In this document: in pieces, positions 16,501 through 22,752 of the stretch
Numbering within the stretch: position 1 is the stretch's first letter
Layout of the letters: the number at the start of each line of letters is the position of its first letter
From: Desulfosporosinus sp. HMP52
Lineage (GTDB): Bacteria > Bacillota > Desulfitobacteriia > Desulfitobacteriales > Desulfitobacteriaceae
Length of the DNA: 43,118 bases
NCBI RefSeq assembly: GCF_000765145.1
Contig: NZ_JMGA01000049.1
Location: forward strand, 1-43,118
Direction of reading: 5' to 3'
The notes under the pieces: generated by a model
Seen by the model: the letters and a program-made list of their open reading frames with translations, nothing else
The model's database searches: none
Told to the model about the DNA's origin: nothing
Made by a program: the position numbers and the translations under genes

Positions 16501-18905
16501 ATACAATCCAGTATCATCTGCCCATAGATGCCGCGGATTTTCCCGGCACCTACAAATTAACTGACAGATTTAGAAAGCTTGTTGGACAGCAAAGGTACTA
16601 TCTGCCCGGTGAAATGCCGGATGCTGCACGTCATTATGACGGGATGCCTACAGCTAACAAGTATACCTATGGTTATGCTAATCGCCTGCTGGATCGTTTT
16701 AAAACCGGTTCAAGGGTCGGCTTGGATACCACCACTAAATCCTATAAAGTTAATGAAAACCTGGTAACTCAATTCCCCTTTATCTTAAGCGATATTCCGG
16801 TTGCAACAACGCATTACCAGTGGTTCCAGCTCGATTTAGAAGATCCGGATGTTGTTCCGGTTTATACCTTGAATGATAATTCTCTTTATAAGAATCAAGG
16901 GGACGGCAGAAACGATTATTATACCTACACTAAGGGAACCATCACTTATTCCGGTACGGGTCACAGCAACGTTAGCGGCAACACTACCATTGATGAAGAA
17001 AAAATGTTTGTTAATACCATGATCAAAGCTTCCAGAGGGGCCAATCATGCGCCAACTCTTGAGGTCAACGGAATCAGTGATAATATGACGATTTCAAAAA
17101 CCCTGCCCAGTATTGATTTTACCTTCACTGCAACAGATATTGATGATAGCGACCCATATCTCAATGCAGATGTTTACCTGTCCGCAGACAATGGTGCCTA
17201 TCAAAATGTACAGCATTTCAGCGCGTCAGACCCGAATTCCAGAGTGGTTAACGGTGAAGCAAAATCGGTCAGTATTCCAACCGTCAGTTCAAACATTTCA
17301 ACGTATAAAATTAAAGTGGTAGCTTACGACAATTATAATGCGGAAGCCAGCAAGGAAATTACCATAAATTGCATCAATAACCCTTCCATTACTGTTTCAA
17401 GTTCTATTCCTCCAACTTGCCTTGTCGGAGATACACTGACGTTTCCGGTAACCTTAACTGCCCAAGCAACGGGAGTAAGTCAGACCTTTACAAATGTTAA
17501 TCTAAAGGGAGTCCTTACAAAGCCGGATAATTCTAAAGCCGATGTCTATTCCTCCGGTTATACGGATCTTCAATTCAGCCCCAGCCCTTCCTGGAGCAGT
17601 CAGCCAAAGAGTTTTTCTGTAACCTTTGGTACTCTAGGAAATCCGGAAACGGCTGGAACCTATCTAATATCGAACCAGTTGACATACAAAGTCAATGGCA
17701 GCACAGTTCAGCCCAATCCTACCACAACCAGTACAAAAGTGGAGTCAGGAACTATTGGGGCAACTGTTAAAGATCAAAAGGGTCGGCCTATAACCGGTGT
17801 AGCTTTAGTACTTATCAAAGGCGAAAGCACAATAGCTGAAGGATCAACAGGTTCAAGCGGATACTATTCCTTTACAGGTTTAAGCAGCGGAGATTATACG
17901 GTGAAAATTAAGAAAGTTCCTGCAGGTCGGACTATAGTAGAAGGCAGTTCCGGTATAGTAACAAGTCTATCCACTAGTGGCTTTACAAAGAGTGTTGAGT
18001 TTACTATGGGAGGAACCTTGCTGACTGATCCCCTTCTGACAGCCCCGGATGGAAAAAACCAGATGACGACAATGTTAGGAGAGTCTTTCCAAACAGTTAT
18101 GGGACTCAAACTTTCACGGCCGGTCAAGTATCTGGATCTGATCATCAATCATGATTTGCTTAACAGTACGGCCAGTGTTGTGATCAATAAAGTCACGTGC
18201 AATGATCAACCCATCAGCTTTACTTCAGGCGGAGGAGGGAAAATTTTACCCTCCGGTCAGTCAGGTACTTTCCCCAGCGGCACCTATAGAATTGAAGCCA
18301 CAGTCACCATGACAGACGGAACCATGCAGTCAGGGAAAAGTTTTACTATAAGGCTTGACGGACAAACCTCTGCTCAGGATGCCAATACGGAATCCGTCGA
18401 AGATATCGGTGCCTCATCTGCTCCCCTGACAGTTAAAGTGACGTCTATACTTGCTGATCCCAGCTTAACCACCAGAGGCGGTACTTATCAGATGGATACA
18501 TTGATAAATGCTGCTTTGCAAATGAATGTCGGATTCACGTTAATGAGACCGGTAGCTGTTATTAAGGTCGATTTGACGAACAGCTATGGCAGCACGACAA
18601 AAGTTGAAGTGGCTAAGGTCTTTTGTGAAATCGAAGGAAGGGATCAAGAGATTAGCTTTACTGCGGATACCCAGAATCCCGGGAAATTGCTTCCCAGCGG
18701 CTCAACCCAGTTCCCTAGCGGAAAGTATACCATCTATACTACGGTAACTGTTATTGGATCGGGGATGAAAGAGGGGGATACCTACACTGTTTCTTTAACA
18801 GATAAGACTTCCGTGCAACCGGTAGGAAGCAGTACAGAGGTTTGCATTGATGAGATTCCCCAACCTGTTAAAGTTTTTGTCTTAACTTCACCAAAGTATC
18901 ATTAA
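13569..18905 (+). CDS. Giant secreted multidomain lectin protein, candidate pilus-associated adhesin
   Basis: This 1778-residue protein has a signal peptide (hydrophobic 18-36, cleavage likely after TRA at 40). Visible order: legume-type (L-type) lectin at about 47-285, with DGLAFVIQ and GVEFDIW motifs; X2/Ig-like near 387-475; fibronectin III near 481-561; two related Rossmann-like blocks at about 564-800 and 848-1130, DUF5057-like from memory; Ig/cadherin-like segments near 1161-1390; a carboxypeptidase-regulatory-like fold near 1394-1465; then two copies of a roughly 140-residue repeat to the end. There is no LPXTG, SLH or C-terminal membrane anchor. GAAGGGAGG at 13551-13559 fixes ATG 13569; the TTG at 13548 lies before it. 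It lies between the PilX-like gene and a prepilin peptidase gene, so delivery on the pilus is inferred. It may have its own promoter in the 106-base gap. Confidence 0.85.
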   Translation: MSKSFFQGTARLQKSKVLKIVSILLFIMLIATSFPLQTRATETAIPIVVELNQFDSTNVAGDNGTTLLWSRGNASVTSAGVLRVAPGTGNQKGVVVRRNKVKLTGGFSTYFVMNMNNGSTPPADGLAFVIQSNSEPMVGNYGAGLGFQSVPNSLGVEFDIWKNTGLDSSTSKTYYDQNDNHVAIVKNGDNTHAVANNDVIDSNPGDLYGNGDINVWIDYDGTNLKATYGKSATRSSNSNRTISKNVGSNIQNQDVYVGFSGSTGDYSANIDIKKWYFSDTYVSSGLDPDPGTYTQGANSVGITLIPGSTNPTSANFRVKDENNRDMYNQNVAVYLDNSASPVATINTGTNGSKATYNIGALSEGSHSIKGVAANGGASNSVTFSVLKPSISPTTLTFDKNSTNVNYGDKAVDMTLYGETLSSVKNGSTTLTAGSNYTVSGSKVTLKKEYFAAQSMGTTNLTFNFSDGSSKNLTVTVCDSTPPTGLTATGITQTSVTLNWTATPGATSYKVYKGGTQCASPTTNSALIPGLTAATLYSFTVSAVNAGGETAQSAALPVTTLPDMAPAVLKVLEVQPGTTYDLPTLLSETFPNSTILITTMSMAEFISKVDEINGQYDIVYVGNNTSGGAQYSSLGKAASYLPICETPTRNGSGSNSMEYYSENDITNRRADTLKDFITSKQLTIFDKSIFDLGITYKLYNNFSPLINTYNFVSVDTSRNKSANLKTALSGYGSAAKRPILTLTNQPDQYDGSDASYSNEGYLGYAYDISNLNNSPMQVNLYIDLNGDGIFSTSEIVTQKDYTGAKVSSSINYPAYGFVGLQPWKLEITNKSTGAKTFQVGTTAFKAANSGGELKVRVLQLLPSGNTFSVYSLSNIKDPSTNKYVNLLYKDKVYNIEVTEMSVANFNSAYANLNAGEIPKPVSAKVNGVIKNAPTVLNGNYDMAILGFNDSYGGSDLNDKAISALQSFIDTNQSVMFTHDTIQYHLPIDAADFPGTYKLTDRFRKLVGQQRYYLPGEMPDAARHYDGMPTANKYTYGYANRLLDRFKTGSRVGLDTTTKSYKVNENLVTQFPFILSDIPVATTHYQWFQLDLEDPDVVPVYTLNDNSLYKNQGDGRNDYYTYTKGTITYSGTGHSNVSGNTTIDEEKMFVNTMIKASRGANHAPTLEVNGISDNMTISKTLPSIDFTFTATDIDDSDPYLNADVYLSADNGAYQNVQHFSASDPNSRVVNGEAKSVSIPTVSSNISTYKIKVVAYDNYNAEASKEITINCINNPSITVSSSIPPTCLVGDTLTFPVTLTAQATGVSQTFTNVNLKGVLTKPDNSKADVYSSGYTDLQFSPSPSWSSQPKSFSVTFGTLGNPETAGTYLISNQLTYKVNGSTVQPNPTTTSTKVESGTIGATVKDQKGRPITGVALVLIKGESTIAEGSTGSSGYYSFTGLSSGDYTVKIKKVPAGRTIVEGSSGIVTSLSTSGFTKSVEFTMGGTLLTDPLLTAPDGKNQMTTMLGESFQTVMGLKLSRPVKYLDLIINHDLLNSTASVVINKVTCNDQPISFTSGGGGKILPSGQSGTFPSGTYRIEATVTMTDGTMQSGKSFTIRLDGQTSAQDANTESVEDIGASSAPLTVKVTSILADPSLTTRGGTYQMDTLINAALQMNVGFTLMRPVAVIKVDLTNSYGSTTKVEVAKVFCEIEGRDQEISFTADTQNPGKLLPSGSTQFPSGKYTIYTTVTVIGSGMKEGDTYTVSLTDKTSVQPVGSSTEVCIDEIPQPVKVFVLTSPKYH

Positions 18906-18940
18906 TAATTGGAGCTTTTCTTAAAGATACAATTATTTTA

Positions 18941-19001
18941 AAAAAAGACCTCCTTTAGAAGAGCATTATGTACGGTACAAGCTCTCTAGGGGAGGCTTTT
19001 T
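18941..19001 (+). terminator. Intrinsic terminator after the giant lectin gene
   Basis: A long hairpin pairs AAAAAAGACCTCC...AGAAGAGC (18941-18964) with GCTCTCTAGGGGAGGCTTTTT (18981-19001). It starts 36 bases after the stop and ends in a T-run. With the A-run on the other arm it could work in both directions. It should end most transcription of pilus operon 1, leaving the prepilin peptidase gene to read-through or its own promoter. Confidence 0.8.
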
Positions 19002-19233
19002 AAACTATTACTCAGCTTTCCGAGGCTCGCCCACTCTTAGGGCTTGTACCAAGATCTTACGCGCATAAGATTCTTGGTAGAAGTCCAGGAGAAGGCTCCC
19101 AGACTTGCTGGGATTTTCCGAAGTCTGAGTTGTATACTGGGGCGGTAAATCGTAAAATTCTAGTTGCCATAGAGGGCAAAAGGGTTTGGTTAACAAACCC
19201 TAAATAATTTTAACTGGGGAAGGCCTGATTAGT
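19002..19233. other. Gap with inverted repeat, no convincing gene
   Basis: Between the terminator and the prepilin peptidase start I find no supported gene. A 62-codon minus-strand frame (19008-19196) begins with TTG inside an inverted repeat (AGGGTTTG / CAAACCCT, 19180-19200) and has no ribosome binding site. The inverted repeat could be a weak terminator. This stretch looks like decayed or foreign sequence, but I cannot name a source. Confidence 0.4.
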
Positions 19234-19929
19234 TTGAAAGATTTTGATTTTATTTACATTGTTATCTTTCTCGTGGGGCTATCTTTAAGCCGAATTCTTA
19301 ATATCTGTATTCAGCGAATTCCCCTCAACCAGGGCAATATCACAAGGAGGTATTACTGGGTTGAGTTAATTTCAGGATTTGTTCCGGTATTCTTATTTTC
19401 TAAATATGGTTTATCACCAGATTTTGCGGCCTTCACATTCTTAATGTACATCCTAATCATAATCTTTTTCATAGATCTTGAGCACCAGATCATTCCCAAT
19501 GAACTTGTAATCATAGCCATGTTTGGGGGAACAGTGGTTTTTATTTATAACCTCTTCCGACCATTTCTCATTTATTCCGATCATTTATGGTGGAATCCAC
19601 TACTCGGAATGGTCTCCGGTTCGGGCTTTCTCTTAGCAGTTTCATTCTTCGGCTCACTGCTCTATAAGACGGAAGAAGTCATGGGCATGGGAGATGTAAA
19701 ACTCTTTGCCCCCATCGGGCTGTTTCTCGGCTGGAGAATGACCCTGCTGGCGCTCTTTATTTCCGTCGTTCTGGGGGGGATGATCAGCCTATTGCTAATT
19801 CTTCTAGGGAAAGCAACCAGGAAGAGTACTATTCCCTTTGGCCCGTTTATTGTTATAGGAGTCTTTATTACCGTGATGTGGGGATGGGACATTGCCTACT
19901 GGTATTTGCATAACTTTTGGTACTATTAA
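19234..19929 (+). CDS. A24 prepilin peptidase lacking the zinc cysteines
   Basis: This 231-residue polytopic membrane protein has both aspartates of the aspartic prepilin peptidases: FIDLEHQIIPNE near residue 80 and GMGDVK near 151. A shortened N-terminal domain (residues 1-50, SLSRILNICIQRIP) lacks the two CxxC pairs seen in the other peptidase of this window, as in archaeal-type and some TadV/ComC-like enzymes. TTG 19234 is preceded by GGGGAAGG with about 10 bases spacing. It likely cleaves, and perhaps methylates, system 1 prepilins. The cysteine-less domain may mean no N-methylation, which is an inference. Confidence 0.88.
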   Translation: MKDFDFIYIVIFLVGLSLSRILNICIQRIPLNQGNITRRYYWVELISGFVPVFLFSKYGLSPDFAAFTFLMYILIIIFFIDLEHQIIPNELVIIAMFGGTVVFIYNLFRPFLIYSDHLWWNPLLGMVSGSGFLLAVSFFGSLLYKTEEVMGMGDVKLFAPIGLFLGWRMTLLALFISVVLGGMISLLLILLGKATRKSTIPFGPFIVIGVFITVMWGWDIAYWYLHNFWYY

Positions 19930-19989
19930 CGGTTTGATAACAGTTAGAGATTTATCTTTTAGTGGATAAGCAAAATCTCCAACTTCTAA

Positions 19990-20012
19990 GCATAGGTATT
20001 AGAATACCATGC
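19990..20012 (+). promoter_or_regulatory. Inverted repeat next to the sigK ribosome binding site
   Basis: GGTATT and AATACC are separated by AG, with outer GCAT/ATGC pairing around one bulged A. The repeat ends one base before AAAGGAG. It could be a protein site or an RNA hairpin tuning sigK translation. I could not read a sigma-E type promoter confidently here. A second weak hairpin, GAGATTT/AAATCTC at 19947-19979, lies just upstream. Confidence 0.35.
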
Positions 20013-20028
20013 GAAAGGAGTGGAGAAT

Positions 20029-20772
20029 TTGATCGCAGAACTGTTCTTTGTTAGCATAGCTCTCTCAGTTCTAAAGGGAGTCACCTTACTTGTCTCGTAT
20101 ATCAATAATAACGCCTTTCCCCAACCCCTAAATGAGCAGGACGAAGCGCGTTATTTAAAAATCCTTAGTGAAAGTAAGACCGAACCTTTCACCTTAACTC
20201 AGGAGGTTGAGAATGCCCGCAATACCTTAGTGGAGCACAATTTGCGCTTAGTTGCTCATCTCGTAAAAAAATTCGATGGCACTGGGGAAGATGGAGATGA
20301 TTTAATCTCCATTGGGACGATTGGTCTAATCAAAGGGATCAATACCTTTGATCCCAATAAAGGAACCAAGCTGGCCACTTATGCAGCCCGTTGTATTGAA
20401 AACGAGATTCTGATGCATTTAAGATCTTTAAAAAAATCCCGGGGTGAAGTTTCGATCTATGATCCAATTGGCATGGATAAAGAGGGAAATGAAATTTCCC
20501 TTATTGATGTCTTAGGTTCTAATGAAGAGGATATTTCCTTAAAGGTTGAAAATGAATCCGAGCAAAAAGCTTTACTCGAACTTGTCAAAAAGCTGACCAA
20601 ACGGGAAAAACTCGTTCTTCAATTGCGCTACGGATTAATGAACAGTCCCAAGAGGACTCAACGGGAAATTGCCAAAGCTCTGGCAATCTCCAGGTCATAT
20701 GTTTCGCGCATCGAAAAGAAAGCCATTCAAAAATTAATGGAAGAGATGGCAAAGATTGATCCAAATAGATAG
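20029..20772 (+). CDS. sigK: Sporulation sigma factor pro-sigma-K, uninterrupted
   Basis: This 247-residue sigma-70 family factor is very close to Bacillus subtilis SigK: SYINNNAFPQPL after the pro-peptide, HNLRLVAHLVKKF, DLISIGTIGLIKGI, KLATYAARCIENEILMHL and RTQREIAKALAISRSYVSRI. The hydrophobic pro-sequence (about 20 residues) removed by SpoIVFB is present. The gene is whole, with no skin-type insertion. TTG 20029 is chosen because AAAGGAG at 20014-20020 lies 8 bases upstream; the GTG at 20020 overlaps that site. SigK directs late mother-cell gene expression, so the organism is a spore former. It has no obvious functional link to the pilus genes around it. Confidence 0.95.
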   Translation: MIAELFFVSIALSVLKGVTLLVSYINNNAFPQPLNEQDEARYLKILSESKTEPFTLTQEVENARNTLVEHNLRLVAHLVKKFDGTGEDGDDLISIGTIGLIKGINTFDPNKGTKLATYAARCIENEILMHLRSLKKSRGEVSIYDPIGMDKEGNEISLIDVLGSNEEDISLKVENESEQKALLELVKKLTKREKLVLQLRYGLMNSPKRTQREIAKALAISRSYVSRIEKKAIQKLMEEMAKIDPNR

Positions 20773-20780
20773 TCCGTTAC

Positions 20781-20810
20781 TTGCTCTTGTGGCATTCTCT
20801 AAGGTATAAT
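20781..20810 (+). promoter_or_regulatory. Sigma-A promoter candidate for yqeG
   Basis: TTGCTC at 20781-20786 and a perfect TATAAT at 20805-20810 are separated by 18 bases. The yqeG ATG is 30 bases further on. It begins 8 bases after the sigK stop, so yqeG and possibly the aro genes can be expressed without sigK. Confidence 0.6.
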
Positions 20811-20840
20811 GATAGAAACTTACACACTTTGGAGGATTCT

Positions 20841-21371
20841 ATGTTAGAGTATTTTCAACCGACGCATCAAGCTAATTCCCTCGATCTCATTCCTGTAGAA
20901 CAGCTTAGTCGGGATGGGATTCGCGGGCTAATCATAGACTTAGATAATACTATGACCCCATGGAATAATTTAGAAGTAGCTCCTAAAGTGGAAACCTGGT
21001 TTAAGAAGGTTAAAGCAGCTGGAATTCGAGCATGTGTGGTGTCGAATAACAGTAAACGGCAGCGTGTAGCTGTAGTAGCAGATCAATTAGGGATACCTTT
21101 TGTTTTCGGAGCCACCAAGCCCCGCCGCAAAGCATTTCGGGCAGGAATGAAGCTCCTGGAAACAAGCCAAAAGGATACTGCAGTTATCGGAGATCAATTA
21201 TTTACGGATATTTTAGGCGGAAATCGTCTTGGGTTATATACGATTTTAGTCACCCCCATTAATGATCGTGAGTTTGTCGGAACCCGGATTATGCGTCGAA
21301 TAGAGAAGGTGCTCGTTTGGATTATGAAGCATTTCGCGTCTGCGAAGCCCTTCAGCCCGAAAATTCATTAA
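20841..21371 (+). CDS. yqeG: YqeG-family HAD-IIIA phosphatase
   Basis: This 176-residue HAD hydrolase has motif I LIIDLDNTM (the nucleophile Asp pair), motif II VVSNNS, a Lys in KPRRKAF and motif III IGDQLFTDILGGN. The pattern and length are those of YqeG, a conserved Firmicute protein often placed before aroE; its substrate is not established. ATG 20841 follows TTTGGAGGATTCT. The frame extends 20 codons upstream through the promoter and is not used. A terminator follows. Confidence 0.92.
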   Translation: MLEYFQPTHQANSLDLIPVEQLSRDGIRGLIIDLDNTMTPWNNLEVAPKVETWFKKVKAAGIRACVVSNNSKRQRVAVVADQLGIPFVFGATKPRRKAFRAGMKLLETSQKDTAVIGDQLFTDILGGNRLGLYTILVTPINDREFVGTRIMRRIEKVLVWIMKHFASAKPFSPKIH

Positions 21372-21376
21372 GCATT

Positions 21377-21402
21377 AAGGAATGGCTTAGCCATTCCTTT
21401 TT
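21377..21402 (+). terminator. Intrinsic terminator after yqeG
   Basis: AAGGAATGG (21377-21385) pairs with CCATTCCTT (21391-21399) around a 5-base loop and runs into TTTTT. It separates yqeG from aroE, which starts 24 bases later, so aroE must rely on read-through or a promoter overlapping this hairpin. Confidence 0.85.
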
Positions 21403-21425
21403 CGCTATATAAAGGAAGGTTATTC

Positions 21426-22265
21426 GTGGAAAAGCATTTTGCAGTCATAGGTAATCCAATCAAGCATTCTCTCTCTCCTGCCATGCATAATGCTGGGTAT
21501 GAGATATTAGGGATTAACGCAGAATATCAGCGCTTTCGAGTAGAAGAGGGCTGTTTAGAAGAGGCAGTAAAAGGTCTTAGGGCTTTGGGCTTTGCTGGGT
21601 GGAATGTGACACTGCCACATAAGGAAGCTATTATTTCCTTCATGGATACGCTAACCCCTGAAGCAGAGAAGGCTGGAGCAGTCAACACTGTAAAAAACCA
21701 GGATGGTCGCTTGATTGGACACAATACAGATGGAAACGGATTTGTTCGTTCCGTAGAAAATGACCTTAGAGGTTTAAAAGGGAAAAAAGCAGTTCTACTG
21801 GGTGCAGGTGGAGCCGGTAAAGGTATTGCTATGGCTCTGGCCCAGCAGGGGATGAATTTGCACATCCTCAATAGGAATCCTGTAAAGGCAAAAAACTTGG
21901 TTCAAATCATTCAAAGCGTGGGGGGAACAGCGACCTTTGGAGAGTTCGAGCCGGGAGACTGGCTGGAAAACCTAGATCTTTTGGTGCAGACTACCTCCGT
22001 AGGGCTGAATAAAGAACCCTTTCCTTTTTCGATTGAAGGGATTAATAAAGAGGCTCTGGTTGTCGATATTATATTTAACCCTCTGGAAACCAGTTTTTTG
22101 AGAGAAGCAAAGAAGTTAGGATGCCGCACCCAAAATGGTCTGGAAATGCTTCTCTATCAAGGTGCATTAGCTTGGGAATTTTGGCTTGGTGAACAGCCCC
22201 CCCTTGATGCAATGAGGCAAGCCCTTAAGAATCAGCTTTTCCAGGGTATGTTTTATAAAGAATAG
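21426..22265 (+). CDS. aroE: Shikimate dehydrogenase AroE
   Basis: It reduces 3-dehydroshikimate to shikimate with NADPH. The 279-residue protein has the substrate pocket SLSPAMHNAGY and the catalytic Lys in NVTLPHKEAI. Further on are the Asp in NTDGNGF, the dinucleotide motif GAGGAGKGIA and the NADP phosphate-binding NRNP. The C-terminal GLEMLLYQGALAWEFW is typical. It starts at GTG 21426 with AAAGGAAGG 6 bases upstream. It is the first of an aroE-pilin-aroC-aroK-aroB string. Confidence 0.96.
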   Translation: MEKHFAVIGNPIKHSLSPAMHNAGYEILGINAEYQRFRVEEGCLEEAVKGLRALGFAGWNVTLPHKEAIISFMDTLTPEAEKAGAVNTVKNQDGRLIGHNTDGNGFVRSVENDLRGLKGKKAVLLGAGGAGKGIAMALAQQGMNLHILNRNPVKAKNLVQIIQSVGGTATFGEFEPGDWLENLDLLVQTTSVGLNKEPFPFSIEGINKEALVVDIIFNPLETSFLREAKKLGCRTQNGLEMLLYQGALAWEFWLGEQPPLDAMRQALKNQLFQGMFYKE

Positions 22266-22282
22266 AGTTAAAGGATGAATGT

Positions 22283-22729
22283 ATGGTGAGTGCATTAAAA
22301 GTCAGGGGCCGAGAGCAGGGATTCACTCTGCTGGAGATACTGCTGGTTCTGATCCTTTTGGCAGGCTCGGGCTTTTACTTGCTCATCAAGCTTCCCATGA
22401 ACTTTGAAAGACAGCACTTAGCTTTTCAAGCAACTCAGCTGTTAGAAGATATACGGGATACTCGGCAGGCGGCAATGGCTGAAAATAATTGGTACGCCGT
22501 TAAATTTTATTACCAAGCAGGGGATCACCATTACCAAATATTTAAGCAAGGCAAATTAATAAAAAACGTCTACTTCAAAGATGGCATCAGTTTTTTAGGG
22601 AACCCGGGAGATCTAACCTTTAATGCTTTAGGACGAAGTGTGGGGACAACGATCACTTTGACAAATTCCTTGAGTGAACAGAAAAGTGTCATTGTGGCCC
22701 CGGTAGGTATGCGCATTCGGGAGAAGTAG
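22283..22729 (+). CDS. Orphan GspH/FimT-like minor prepilin inside the aro operon
   Basis: This 148-residue prepilin has leader ending GREQG, cleavage before Phe, Glu5 (FTLLE) and a hydrophobic helix. It continues with LLEDIRDTRQAAMAENNWYAVKFY, the pattern of GspH/FimT/ComGD minor pilins. The beta-rich domain ends IVAPVGMRIREK. It begins 17 bases after aroE and ends 23 bases before aroC, so it is co-transcribed with shikimate genes and separated by about 3.2 kb from the other system 2 pilins. System 2 has no other GspH-like gene, which suggests it belongs to that set. Confidence 0.88.
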   Translation: MVSALKVRGREQGFTLLEILLVLILLAGSGFYLLIKLPMNFERQHLAFQATQLLEDIRDTRQAAMAENNWYAVKFYYQAGDHHYQIFKQGKLIKNVYFKDGISFLGNPGDLTFNALGRSVGTTITLTNSLSEQKSVIVAPVGMRIREK

Positions 22730-22752
22730 GACATAGAAGGGGAAGACGAAAA

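Noticed and set aside
19008-19196. 62-codon minus-strand frame
   Set aside because: TTG start inside an inverted repeat, no binding site, no known motif.
20020-20028. GTG start for sigK
   Set aside because: It overlaps the AAAGGAG site; TTG 20029 has correct spacing and matches the usual protein start.
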